Origin: CAZGOM01 sp964542875
Lineage (GTDB): Bacteria; Planctomycetota; Phycisphaerae; Phycisphaerales; Phycisphaeraceae
DNA: 64,000 nt
Direction of reading: 5' to 3'
NCBI GenBank assembly: GCA_964542875.1
Contig: CAZIWA010000001.1
Location: 1-64,000, forward strand
In this document: one piece after another, positions 52,785 through 61,371 of the stretch
Layout: every line of letters starts with the position of its first letter
How positions within the stretch are numbered: position 1 is the stretch's first letter
The notes under the pieces: generated by a model
What the model was told of the DNA's origin: nothing
What the model saw: only the letters and a program-made list of their open reading frames with translations
The model's database searches: none
Made by a program: the position numbers and the translations under genes

Positions 52785-55067
52785 ATGAAAAGCGATACAT
52801 TGCCGATCGGTCTGCTGGAGCGCCTGGTGCTTAAGCGTGTGGATGATGCGGGCCCTGCGGGCCTGGTGATCTGCAGCGTGCCGGTGCCCGCAGGGGGGAT
52901 GCCGGAAGTGGGTTTGGCCGGCCGGGGGACATATGTCCGGAAGCTGGGGCAGTGGCCGGGTGCGCCCGAGGGGCGTGCGCGCAGGCTGCTGATGGCGGGG
53001 GATTGTGAAGGGGAAGCGCCTGCGCAATTGGCGCTGGCACGCGATGCGCAGGCGGCAATGGGTGCGCCGGGCAAAGCGGTGATGAAGTCGATCGCCAAGA
53101 GCCAGGATCCTGGGTTTGCCTGGGAACGGCATTGCCTGGAGATGAGCTACCAGGGCAAGCGGGTGGGCATTTCATTGGGCTTGCGCACGGGGGACAAAGT
53201 GCAATGGTGGGAAGCGTGCCGGATGGTGGTCAAGGAAGAGACCGCGCAGTGCCGGGTGGTGGAGATGGCGGGGACGATTCCTCTGGTGGAAAATTACGGG
53301 GAGACGTATCGGGAGCACCCGAACCTCACGCATCCATTTTTGCATAAGCACAACTGGCTCAATGGGAAATTGATGGTCCGGATGCACGCCAATGGCGTGT
53401 GCGAGGTGTTTGCGCACCACATCAACAGCCGGTTTGTGGACAGCGGCGGGGATCTTTCGCCCGCGGTGCCGGTGGTGGGTTTTTGGGGGTTGGATGAAGC
53501 GGGCGCCAAAGCCCTTGAAGGCGTGTGGGACGGGACCAAGACGGCGTTTGAAGCAGGCGGGGTGAAATTTGATGTAACCCAGGCGGCGCGGCTGGCGACG
53601 CCGGAGCAGCCCGGGTGGATGAAGATGCACGGCCAGACGCTGGTGTGGCAGGCCTATGAAGGCTTTGAGATGTACGGCGGAGCCTGCCCCAGGCAACGCA
53701 CGGGCGATGCCTACATCCTGCGGGGCAAACAGGAAACGATTTTGCGCGGCATGGCCCGGACGCTGACGTTCTCCATCAGCCTGGGTGATCGGCCTGCGCG
53801 CGTGGCGCGGTACATCGCGCCGGGGTGGTGGTACGGCCATTGCCAGGATCTTTTGCCCGGACCGGTGCTGCCGGTGACCACGGAGCTTCAGGATGGTTTT
53901 GGCGATGCCCTGGAATGGGTGGAGAAGCACACGGTTAACCGCAGTTTTGAAGATGGCTCCGTGGGCCGGTACATGCCCGACGGGCGCAACCGCGCGGAGC
54001 CGGGGTGGGAAGGGGAAATCGTCTATGCGATGTTCCTGCAGGCGTGGCGGTCGGGCGATGCCCGGTGGTACCGGCTGGCGATGCGCGCGGCTTATCACTT
54101 TGCGGACATCGCCATCGACCACAGCAGCAAACTGGTCCGGATGCACGGTTATCCGGGCGATGCGTATTCCCTGCCGATGAACCGGGTGCAGGGCATCATC
54201 GCGGCGTTTCTGGAGACGGGGGACGACTACCTTTTTGACGTCAGCGAGGCGGTGGTGGAGACAGCGTACAGGAACCACCAGAACTCGTGGCCCCGGCTTG
54301 CGGTGGGGCGCGATGCGTGCTTTGCCCGGTCGGCGATCATGCATTACCGGTACTTCGCCAGCACGCATTTCAAGCGCATCGGCTGGGAAGGCGTCAACGC
54401 GGTGGTGCAGTCGCAGCGCGAAAACGGAAGCTTCGGCGACCAGGGCGGCGGCGCGGGCATTCACCAGTATTCAGGCTACATGACCAAGCCCTGGATGACG
54501 CTGCTGGCGACGAACTGCGTGCTGGACTGGCTGGAACTGGTGGGCGAAACGCCGGAGCTTCTGACCACCATCCGGAAGCTGGCGGATTGGCTGATGGCCG
54601 AGCGGGTGGAGATCAAAGGCGTGTTGACCTGGCAGTATCTGCACGACTACAACGCAGGCAGGGATTGGCCGAGCCCGCAAGGCACGGTGATCCATCTGCC
54701 GGATGGCAACCCGTTCCATCATGAAACACTGGCACGGCTTCTGGGGTATGCGGCGATGCGCTTTGACCAGCCGGCGTATCTGGAGGCCTGGACGCAGAGC
54801 CGGAAGCTGGCGCCGAAAATGATGGACGACCACCCCATCGGCGCGGCGCTGCAGTTTGTGCCGTGGCTGGAGGCGCGTTTGGCGGGCGTGAGCCTGGATG
54901 ACGCGGGGCGGGTGCAGGTGCGGCCTGATGCGCTGGCGCCGTTGGTGTTGAGCGGAGTGCGGATCGCCGGGCCGCAAGGGGAGATGGATGTCAGATGTAT
55001 GAAGTTAGATGTGAGATGTGAAGAGAGGGAAGCCAAGGGCGGTGTGCTGGAGGTGGGACGGGCGTGA
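52785..55067 (+). CDS. Large cytoplasmic protein with helical toroid domain, possible exo-lyase or glycosidase
   Basis: A 760-residue protein without a signal peptide. The first ~370 residues are beta-rich and include GLVICSVPVPAGGMPEVGL and YVRKLGQWPG, which faintly recall the N-terminal barrel of PcRGLX/YetA-like exo-rhamnogalacturonan lyases. The C-terminal ~340 residues form aromatic helical pairs of an (alpha/alpha) toroid: GEIVYAMFLQAWRSGDARWY, AYHFADIAIDHS, MNRVQGIIAAFLETGDDYLF, HQYSGYMTKPWMTLLATN. The last ~25 residues (MDVRCMKLDVRCEERE) come from a short DNA repeat and probably do not belong to the fold. No catalytic residues are assigned. Confidence 0.65.
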   Translation: MKSDTLPIGLLERLVLKRVDDAGPAGLVICSVPVPAGGMPEVGLAGRGTYVRKLGQWPGAPEGRARRLLMAGDCEGEAPAQLALARDAQAAMGAPGKAVMKSIAKSQDPGFAWERHCLEMSYQGKRVGISLGLRTGDKVQWWEACRMVVKEETAQCRVVEMAGTIPLVENYGETYREHPNLTHPFLHKHNWLNGKLMVRMHANGVCEVFAHHINSRFVDSGGDLSPAVPVVGFWGLDEAGAKALEGVWDGTKTAFEAGGVKFDVTQAARLATPEQPGWMKMHGQTLVWQAYEGFEMYGGACPRQRTGDAYILRGKQETILRGMARTLTFSISLGDRPARVARYIAPGWWYGHCQDLLPGPVLPVTTELQDGFGDALEWVEKHTVNRSFEDGSVGRYMPDGRNRAEPGWEGEIVYAMFLQAWRSGDARWYRLAMRAAYHFADIAIDHSSKLVRMHGYPGDAYSLPMNRVQGIIAAFLETGDDYLFDVSEAVVETAYRNHQNSWPRLAVGRDACFARSAIMHYRYFASTHFKRIGWEGVNAVVQSQRENGSFGDQGGGAGIHQYSGYMTKPWMTLLATNCVLDWLELVGETPELLTTIRKLADWLMAERVEIKGVLTWQYLHDYNAGRDWPSPQGTVIHLPDGNPFHHETLARLLGYAAMRFDQPAYLEAWTQSRKLAPKMMDDHPIGAALQFVPWLEARLAGVSLDDAGRVQVRPDALAPLVLSGVRIAGPQGEMDVRCMKLDVRCEEREAKGGVLEVGRA

Positions 55068-55084
55068 GAGTTTGTTGTTGGTGT

Positions 55085-55176
55085 TCCAGTTCCAGAATGG
55101 GTGTTACGGGTTAGTTGGTGTGATGTTGGCGCGTGCAAGACACAGCACTGCTGCGGGCCGTGCTGTGCCACCCGGG
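55085..55176. repeat. REP-like unit, copy 4 (long form)
   Basis: A near-exact ~92-bp copy of 50582-50674, between two convergent genes. It includes GACACAGCACTGCTGCGGGC and GTGCTGTGCCACCCGGG. All four copies of this family lie at or near convergent gene ends. Confidence 0.85.
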
Positions 55177-55184
55177 AATGTGGG

Positions 55185-56579
55185 TTAGCGCGGGGTGATG
55201 GAGTCGATTTTTTTGACGTAGGCGTTGATGTCGTATTTGCGTTCGAGGCCGGCGGCGTTCATGTAGCGGACGGTGCCGAAGATGGGGCGGCGGGTCCAGG
55301 GGCGGTCGTGCTTGCCGAAGCACCAGGCGATGCCGGCAAAGGAGTTGGCGTCGCGGCCGTCGAGTTGATAGGTGTTGTTGAGGGAAAGGGCGATCTGGAA
55401 GGCTTCCTGGGGGGAGGCGGTCCATTCGATGATTTTTTTGCCCCAGTACATGCGCATGTAGTTGTGCATTTTGCCGGTGTGGACCATTTCCCGCTGGGCT
55501 GCGTTCCAGTAAGGGTCATGAGTGAGGGCGTTTTCGAGCTGATCGCGGGTGTATACGTAGGGGCGCTCGTCGGAGGCGTGGTTGGCGAGGGTTTGGGCGC
55601 TCCAGGGAGAGAGGCATTCGTAGGTGTCGTAGTGGGCGTTGTGGAGGACGAAGTTCATGGAAAGCTCACGGCGGACGACGAGCTCCTCGACGTAAGCGTC
55701 GGTGTTGTCGTCGATGGGGCTGCCCGGGGTGGCGGTGGTGGCTTTCTGGACTTTTAAGGCAATTTCGAGCGGGGATATCTGGCCAAAATGGAGGTAGGGG
55801 CTCATGTGGGAGACGTAGTCCTTGTCGGGCTCGTTGCGGAGCTCGGCATAGTGCTTGAGCTTGCGGGCGGCGAAGCCGGTGAGGAGCTTTGTGGCGTGGG
55901 AATAGCCGCCTGTGAAGGCTTTGACGAGGCCGATGGCGTGGTTGATCTTGAGTTTGGCGAGGGTTTTGTCGGGCGCGGAGGCGTCGAGCTGGAGGGGGTC
56001 GGAAATTTTAAGATTCATTGACGGATGATGGACGGGGATGCGCATGACGGGGGTGAGATAGGTGCGCAGGTTTTCGGAGATTTTGGGGCGCAGGGTCCGG
56101 GCGGCGAATTCTTCCTTGTCGGAGGCGATGTCGACGGGGATGACGACGTCGGATTCGACTTGTTCCATCCGGATGGGGGATTGTTTGGCGATTTGGGTGC
56201 GCCAGTGCCGCTGAATGCGGAGGTAGCCGCGGTCACAGACGAGCAGGGCGGCATTTTTGGCGTAGTGGAGCGTGGCGGCGATGGGTTCCTGAAGCCGGAG
56301 GATGAACCGAATGCCGCGGTCGGCGAGGGCTTTTTGGGTTTGCGCCAAGCCCTGGAGCAGGAAGGCGTAGTGCCGGGCGTTGGCCTCGGGGAAGCTGTCG
56401 GTGAGGGCGAAGAGAACCAGGAGCGGTTTTTGCAGCCGGTTGGCTTGAAGGAGGGCGAACTCCAGCGCGTGGTTGAAGGATTCCCGCTGGGCCTGCTGCA
56501 TCCAGTAAAGGACGTATTGGCCGGAGGGGTTTTCGGGTTTGTCGCAGAGGGTTTGGATGCGGTCGTTGTGGATCATCAT
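55185..56579 (-). CDS. phr: Class II deoxyribodipyrimidine photolyase
   Basis: A 464-residue flavoprotein that repairs UV-induced cyclobutane pyrimidine dimers with light. The N-terminal antenna domain has GQYVLYWMQQAQRESFNHAL, a class II hallmark. The C-terminal FAD domain has GYSHATKLL, YVSHMSPYLHFGQISP, ELVVRRELSMNFVLHN, HTGKMHNYMRMYWGKKIIEW, LDGRDANSFAGIAWCFGKHD and GTVRYMNAAGLERKYD, which match the family in order and length. A G-rich repeat lies just before the start codon. It is not obviously linked to its neighbours and is probably a general DNA-repair gene. Confidence 0.96.
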   Translation of the reverse strand: MMIHNDRIQTLCDKPENPSGQYVLYWMQQAQRESFNHALEFALLQANRLQKPLLVLFALTDSFPEANARHYAFLLQGLAQTQKALADRGIRFILRLQEPIAATLHYAKNAALLVCDRGYLRIQRHWRTQIAKQSPIRMEQVESDVVIPVDIASDKEEFAARTLRPKISENLRTYLTPVMRIPVHHPSMNLKISDPLQLDASAPDKTLAKLKINHAIGLVKAFTGGYSHATKLLTGFAARKLKHYAELRNEPDKDYVSHMSPYLHFGQISPLEIALKVQKATTATPGSPIDDNTDAYVEELVVRRELSMNFVLHNAHYDTYECLSPWSAQTLANHASDERPYVYTRDQLENALTHDPYWNAAQREMVHTGKMHNYMRMYWGKKIIEWTASPQEAFQIALSLNNTYQLDGRDANSFAGIAWCFGKHDRPWTRRPIFGTVRYMNAAGLERKYDINAYVKKIDSITPR

Positions 56580-56580
56580 G

Positions 56581-56617
56581 AGGAAGGGTCTTGGGGCTGG
56601 GGTCTAGGGTCTGGGGG
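56581..56617. repeat. G-rich dispersed repeat, copy 1
   Basis: AGGAAGGGTCTTGGGGCTGG and the following GGTCTAGGGTCTGGGGG repeat the same units as 63700-63733. It adjoins the phr start codon. On the plus strand it has four or more runs of three or more G and could form a quadruplex. Confidence 0.65.
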
Positions 56618-56695
56618 ATAAGCCCCGGAGGCAGATGATCGCCGATACCCATCTGGAAAGGGTAGGCATGGAGATAAGGACTTGCTTTCGCGCTT

Positions 56696-57622
56696 TCAGG
56701 CGGTGATGTCGATGCGGGGGTCGAACCAGGCGTAGAGCATGTCGACGACGAGGTTCAGGACGACGAGCAGCGTGGAGTAGACCAGAACGACGGCGAGGAT
56801 GAGGAACTGGTCTTTGGCCAGCACAGCATCGACAAAGTGAGTGCCGATGCCGGGAATGGAGAAGACTTTTTCAACGACAAACGAGCCGGTGAGGGTGGCG
56901 GCGCAGGCTGGGCCCAGGAAGGAGAGGACGGGAAGGAAGGCGACCTTCAAGGCGTGCTTGATGAGAACCATGTGCCCGGGGACGCCTTTGGCGACGGCGG
57001 TGCGGATGTAGTCCTGGCGCATGACATCGGCGAGGCCCAGGCGGGTGAGCCGGGCGATGTAGGCTGCGGGAGCCAGGCCGAGGGTGATGGCGGGGAGAAC
57101 AATGTAAGAGAAGCCGGACCAGCCGGCGGCGGGGAGGAAGTTCAACCAGCCGGCAAAGACCATGAGGAGGACTGCGCCGACAACAAAGGTGGGCATGGAG
57201 ATGCCCACGAGGGCGACGGAGAGCGAGGCGTGGTCCCAGACCCCGCCGGGACGGGCGGCGCCGATGAGCCCGGAACCGACGCCCAAGGCGATGGCGAAGA
57301 CCATGGCGAAGACGCCGAGGGTGAGGCTGACAGGGAGGCCCTGGGAGAGGATGTCCTGCACGCGCATGTTTTTGTGGACCATGCTGGGGCCAAAATCCAG
57401 CTTGGTGACGATGTCGGTGATGTATTGGCCGGCGAAGCGCCAGGGGTTATCGAGGTTGTATTGTTTTTTGAGGGCTTCCTGGATTTCAGCGGGGGGGCGG
57501 CGGCCGTCTTCATTTTCGAGTGGGTTGCCCGGGAGAGCCCAGACGAGGACGAAGGTGACGGCGAATATCGCCGCGAGGATGACGGGGAGTTGGAGCAGGC
57601 GAAAAAGGATAAGCCGGAGCAT
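56696..57622 (-). CDS. Orphan peptide/nickel-type ABC permease (OppB/DppB family)
   Basis: A 308-residue inner-membrane permease. FRLLQLPVILAAIFAVTFVLVWALPGNP, then QYNLDNPWRFAGQY and ILSQGLPVSLTLG, are the DppB-type start. YIRTAVAKGVPGHMVLIKHALK is the EAA-like loop for the ATPase, followed by FVVEKVFSIPGIGTHFVDAVLAKD and a terminal helix. These permeases work in pairs with a DppC-type subunit, a binding protein and two ATPases, none of which is in the window. It lies 117 bp before phr on the same strand. The partners may lie elsewhere, or the gene may be a remnant. Confidence 0.92.
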   Translation of the reverse strand: MLRLILFRLLQLPVILAAIFAVTFVLVWALPGNPLENEDGRRPPAEIQEALKKQYNLDNPWRFAGQYITDIVTKLDFGPSMVHKNMRVQDILSQGLPVSLTLGVFAMVFAIALGVGSGLIGAARPGGVWDHASLSVALVGISMPTFVVGAVLLMVFAGWLNFLPAAGWSGFSYIVLPAITLGLAPAAYIARLTRLGLADVMRQDYIRTAVAKGVPGHMVLIKHALKVAFLPVLSFLGPACAATLTGSFVVEKVFSIPGIGTHFVDAVLAKDQFLILAVVLVYSTLLVVLNLVVDMLYAWFDPRIDITA

Positions 57623-57763
57623 GTGGGGATTGTACCGCTTGCCGGGGTTGAGGGAGATGTGTGATTTGGTGGCCCACGCGTCCGGGTTATCGGGTGGTCA
57701 GGTTATCGGGGGGCTTCGAGAAAGGAATGTGACATTTGAAGTCGATGCTCTTCGAGGCAAGGA

Positions 57764-58246
57764 TTACCAGACGGAGCCAACAACGAGGTCAGGGGGAAAG
57801 TGCTGGGCGAGGCGGGTCTGGAGGGATTGCTGGAGGGTGTTGAGGCGGGAACTGGGCCAGAGGCCGCCGTAGCCTTCGCCGCCGGTGACGGCGACGGGGA
57901 ACCAGCCGAAGTCGAAGAGGACGACGATTTCGCGGAAGTCATGGCCGGTTACCGCGGTTTCTTTGTAGTAGAGCGGTTCGAACTCCGGTTGCGTGTCGTG
58001 ATATTTCATCCGCATGATGTCGGCCTGGTCGGCGGGAACGCGCTGGAAGCCGTTTTCTATGGCCCAGGCGTCGACGATGGTTTGGGTTTTGGCGCGGATG
58101 GCGGGGTCTTTGGGGGCAACGTCTTTGGAATCGGCGGGAGGCTTGACGTAAATGCTGAAGTGGTAGGTGGCGCCGCCGACGGAGGCGCAGCCGGTGATGA
58201 CGGTTAGGAGAGCTGCGAGGAGGAAAGAAGCGAAGGTTTTGGACAT
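57764..58246 (-). CDS. Small lipoprotein of unknown function
   Basis: A 160-residue lipoprotein. MSKTFASFLLAALLTVITGC has the acylated Cys20. The frame opens at 58693, but the ATG at 58246 gives the only sensible signal. The mature part contains FSIYVKPPADSKD, DAWAIENGFQRVP and EIVVLFDFGWFPVAVTGGEGYGG, a small alpha/beta domain that I do not recognise. It lies between the permease and the divergent beta-propeller gene. Probably attached to a membrane, with the first residue after Cys being Ala (outer-membrane sorting is then likely if Lol rules apply). Confidence 0.75.
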   Translation of the reverse strand: MSKTFASFLLAALLTVITGCASVGGATYHFSIYVKPPADSKDVAPKDPAIRAKTQTIVDAWAIENGFQRVPADQADIMRMKYHDTQPEFEPLYYKETAVTGHDFREIVVLFDFGWFPVAVTGGEGYGGLWPSSRLNTLQQSLQTRLAQHFPPDLVVGSVW

Positions 58247-58357
58247 GGGCGGGCCACGGTGATGGGAAAGCTGCGGACATTGTGCCAAGGTTGACGGCGG
58301 TTTAACAGTCGGGGCTGTATTTGTTATAACAGATTGAATCATAATCAAGGATGTGCC

Positions 58358-60328
58358 ATGACTCAGAGTAACGTTTCGCCGTTTGTGCCGGTTTCCATGC
58401 CTGGGAAGGGTGTTTTCATCATCTGGAGCGCGCCGTTTGCACCAGCGGGGTTTGGGCTTGCGGCGCAGTATTTTCTGGGTGAATGGACGGCCAACGGGAA
58501 GAACGCAGACATCGGCGTGTGGGAGCCGGAGACGGGCAGGTGGCGGTCGATTTGCCTGCACGATACGGCCATCACGAACCATTTGTTCGTGGACCCTTAC
58601 CGCCCGAAGGTTTATCTCTCGACGGACCAGCATTTGAAGGAGATCGACCGGGAAACGCTGGAGGTGAAAACAATCGCCGAACTGCCCCGGCATTACACGG
58701 CGGACTTTGATGCCCAGGGCCGGATCTGGCTGATGCAGAGTCGATCACTGGTTTGCTACGACCCGCAGGACGGCAGCCTGACCAAGCATGAGAACGTGGT
58801 ACCGGAGGAATTCTTTTTCCCCGCGGGGACGCATTCATGCAATGGGTTGGCGCCGGACGGGCGGGTGTGGTTTTTCCAGTTTCCCAAATCCGGCTTGAGC
58901 GTATACGACCCGGTGAAGCGCGAAACGCAGGTGGTGTGGCGGCCTGAAGACACGCCCGGGCGGGGCGTGGAGACGCCGGTGGTGATCGGCAATATCGTGT
59001 GGGCCGGCAGCCTGTGTTTTGACGCGACGACGCTTAAGCGGATCGAGCCGGCGTTTGAAACGGCCGGGCCGGAAGCGTACCGGCTGATCATGCGTGGGCG
59101 GTGGGACCGGACGCCGACGAAGCACATCGACCATGCCGGGAAGGCGCTGGTGCGCAAAGGAAAGACGGTGGGGTGGCTGGAGGTGGCAACGGGCCGGTTT
59201 GAACTCATTGGAGAGGTGCCCGTAGTTTCACAAGGCCTTCGGACGCTGGAGCATCTGGGGGGTTCGCGATTCGTCACGGCGGACGGTCGGCAACTGTATG
59301 TCATTGATCTTCAAAAACAGAGCGTGGAGGCGATCCCGCTTGGTTTTACGCCTGAGTCCGTGCAGAGCATGTACCACTGGACGGTGGGGCCCGACGACTG
59401 CATCTACGGGTCCGGCATGAGCCACGACCTGTGGCGCGTGGGCAAGGATGGGAAGTCGCAGAACGTGGGGGACCCGGTGCAGCTTTATGGCGGGGAACTG
59501 CACGCGATGACCAATTACAAAGAGAAGCTGTTTATCGCGGCGTACACGGATGTGTGCATTTCGCGCGTGGACACCAGCCGGCCGCTGGGGAACTTCGGCG
59601 AAGCGCGGGAGAACAACCCGAGGCTGCTGCATGATTCGCGTCCCACGAGCCATTGGGGGCAGCATCGCCCGCGCGGAATGGTGACGGGCGATGACGGGTA
59701 CATCTATCTGGCGAGCTGTTCGGACTATTGCAAGCGGACCGAGGGCGCGCTTTACATCATCAACGGCGAGACGGAGGAGGTGGAGCAGGTGATCGATCCG
59801 CTGATCCCCGGTGAGCAGCTTTGGCCGCTGGCGGTGTTGAGCCATCGCAACGAACTGTACGGCGGGACTTCGGAGGGGACGTTCGTGGTGTTTGACACCA
59901 AGACGCGGAAGATCAAGAAGACGCACAAGTTTGCGCCTCGCCCGGGCGTGGAAGACGGGAAGATGACCAGCGCGATGATCAAGATCGGCGGCATCCGGTA
60001 CATGGAAGCGGTGGGCGACCTGGTGGTGGGCAATCGCTTTGGCGGGATGTTCCCGATGTGGGTGTACAACGCGGCGACCGGCGAGATGCAAGAGCCGTTT
60101 GAACATCCACAGGGACGGCTTTTCGGGATGTGGAAGTGGAACAAGCGGGGATCGATGATCCTGCGGCTCAATGGATCGCTGTATGAGATGACGGCAGACC
60201 AGAAAGTCTCGCTGCTGTATCCCGAGCCGTTTCCCGGATTCATGATGTCGCAAGACTCGCAAGGCCGGTTGTATGTGGGGGATGCGACGACGGTTTATGT
60301 GGAGAAGGAGCCCTGGGTTGGCAGATGA
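58358..60328 (+). CDS. Beta-propeller protein of unknown function
   Basis: A 656-residue cytoplasmic protein. ATG 58358 with AAGG eight bases upstream is chosen over an in-frame ATG at 58334. The sequence consists of repeating four-stranded blades with Gly/Trp/Asp signatures: GVWEPETGRWRSI, DAQGRIWLMQSRSLVCYDP, APDGRVWFFQFPKSGLSVYDP, GPDDCIYGSGMSHDLWRVG, GDDGYIYLASCSDYCKRTEGALYIIN and DSQGRLYVGDATTVYVE. This suits a seven- or eight-bladed propeller such as SMP-30-like lactonases, oligogalacturonate lyase-like or virginiamycin-lyase-like folds. Substrate unknown. It precedes the cysteine hydrolase gene by 93 bp and is probably co-transcribed with it. Confidence 0.75.
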   Translation: MTQSNVSPFVPVSMPGKGVFIIWSAPFAPAGFGLAAQYFLGEWTANGKNADIGVWEPETGRWRSICLHDTAITNHLFVDPYRPKVYLSTDQHLKEIDRETLEVKTIAELPRHYTADFDAQGRIWLMQSRSLVCYDPQDGSLTKHENVVPEEFFFPAGTHSCNGLAPDGRVWFFQFPKSGLSVYDPVKRETQVVWRPEDTPGRGVETPVVIGNIVWAGSLCFDATTLKRIEPAFETAGPEAYRLIMRGRWDRTPTKHIDHAGKALVRKGKTVGWLEVATGRFELIGEVPVVSQGLRTLEHLGGSRFVTADGRQLYVIDLQKQSVEAIPLGFTPESVQSMYHWTVGPDDCIYGSGMSHDLWRVGKDGKSQNVGDPVQLYGGELHAMTNYKEKLFIAAYTDVCISRVDTSRPLGNFGEARENNPRLLHDSRPTSHWGQHRPRGMVTGDDGYIYLASCSDYCKRTEGALYIINGETEEVEQVIDPLIPGEQLWPLAVLSHRNELYGGTSEGTFVVFDTKTRKIKKTHKFAPRPGVEDGKMTSAMIKIGGIRYMEAVGDLVVGNRFGGMFPMWVYNAATGEMQEPFEHPQGRLFGMWKWNKRGSMILRLNGSLYEMTADQKVSLLYPEPFPGFMMSQDSQGRLYVGDATTVYVEKEPWVGR

Positions 60329-60421
60329 GTCGAGCTTTTACCTTGCCAACCCTCATGAACACCCGATACCCCGCGCCCCGATAGCCCGGGCGCATGGGAC
60401 GATGATTACTCAGGAGACGAT

Positions 60422-61243
60422 ATGAAAGTTCTGGCGCACTATTACCAGCAGTTTGATGCGGACTATTCACTGGATGTGCCCGCAGAGGGTTTTGGAGGGT
60501 GGAAGTCCGGCGAGGTGGAGGTGTCGGATAAAAACACGGCGCTGGTGGTGATGCACGCATGGGATGTGGGCCCGTACTCGGATTGCCCTGGGCTGTGGAA
60601 GCACGTGGAGTACACGCCGCGGGCGAACCGGATCGTGAGCGAGGTGCTGCCGGGGATCATTGCGGCGGCCAGGAAGAGTGGCATGCCGCTGATCCACGTG
60701 GTGGGGTTTGGGGAGTACTTCCAGCATCTGCCGGGGTACAAGCGGGCGGTGGAAGTGGCGGGACAGCCACCTGCGCCGCGAGAGCACATGTCACGGTATG
60801 TGAAGGCCGATGAAACAATGCTGGCGCTGAGGGAATTCCGCGCGGCGAATGTGGCGATCGGCAAGCACAACGAAGCTGACTTGAAAAAGCGGACGCATAG
60901 GACGGACTTTCCCGAACAAGCACGCCCACTGGATGGTGAATTCGTGTGCGAGACGACGCATCAGCTTTTTAAGGTGTGCGCGCACCTGCAGGTGAACCAT
61001 TTGATCTACACGGGCTTTGCGATCAACTGGTGCATTTTGATGGAGCAGGGCGGGATGTTTGACATGAGCCGGCGCGGTGTGATGTGTTCAGCCGTGCGCG
61101 ATGCGGTGACGGCGGTGGAGAACAAGGAAACCGCCCGGCGGGAACTCAACAAGGAAGAAGCGCTGTGGCGCGTGGCGATGCGGTATGGGTTTGTGTTTGA
61201 GTCGAAGGATTTGGTGAAGGGGATGGGGGAGCGCGCGCAGTGA
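60422..61243 (+). CDS. Isochorismatase-like cysteine hydrolase
   Basis: A 273-residue protein with the isochorismatase fold. ALVVMHAWDVGP near residue 40 supplies the Asp, and HLIYTGFAINWCILMEQGGMF near residue 205 supplies the active-site Cys in the usual Gly-N-x-Cys setting of the family, preceded by a Lys-containing strand (IGKHNEADLKKRTHR). Members cut amides, peroxyacids or vinyl ethers. The substrate cannot be inferred. It probably forms an operon with the beta-propeller gene. Confidence 0.75.
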   Translation: MKVLAHYYQQFDADYSLDVPAEGFGGWKSGEVEVSDKNTALVVMHAWDVGPYSDCPGLWKHVEYTPRANRIVSEVLPGIIAAARKSGMPLIHVVGFGEYFQHLPGYKRAVEVAGQPPAPREHMSRYVKADETMLALREFRAANVAIGKHNEADLKKRTHRTDFPEQARPLDGEFVCETTHQLFKVCAHLQVNHLIYTGFAINWCILMEQGGMFDMSRRGVMCSAVRDAVTAVENKETARRELNKEEALWRVAMRYGFVFESKDLVKGMGERAQ

Positions 61244-61371
61244 GTGTGTAAGGGGTTCCAATGCCAGAGCCGCCCCTATGAGAGAGGGACTTGGCTGGTG
61301 GGTTCTGGCTTTTTTGGGCTTGTGGCCGGAGTGGTGGGCCTCGAGGACTCGGCCGAACCCTACAAGAGTCG

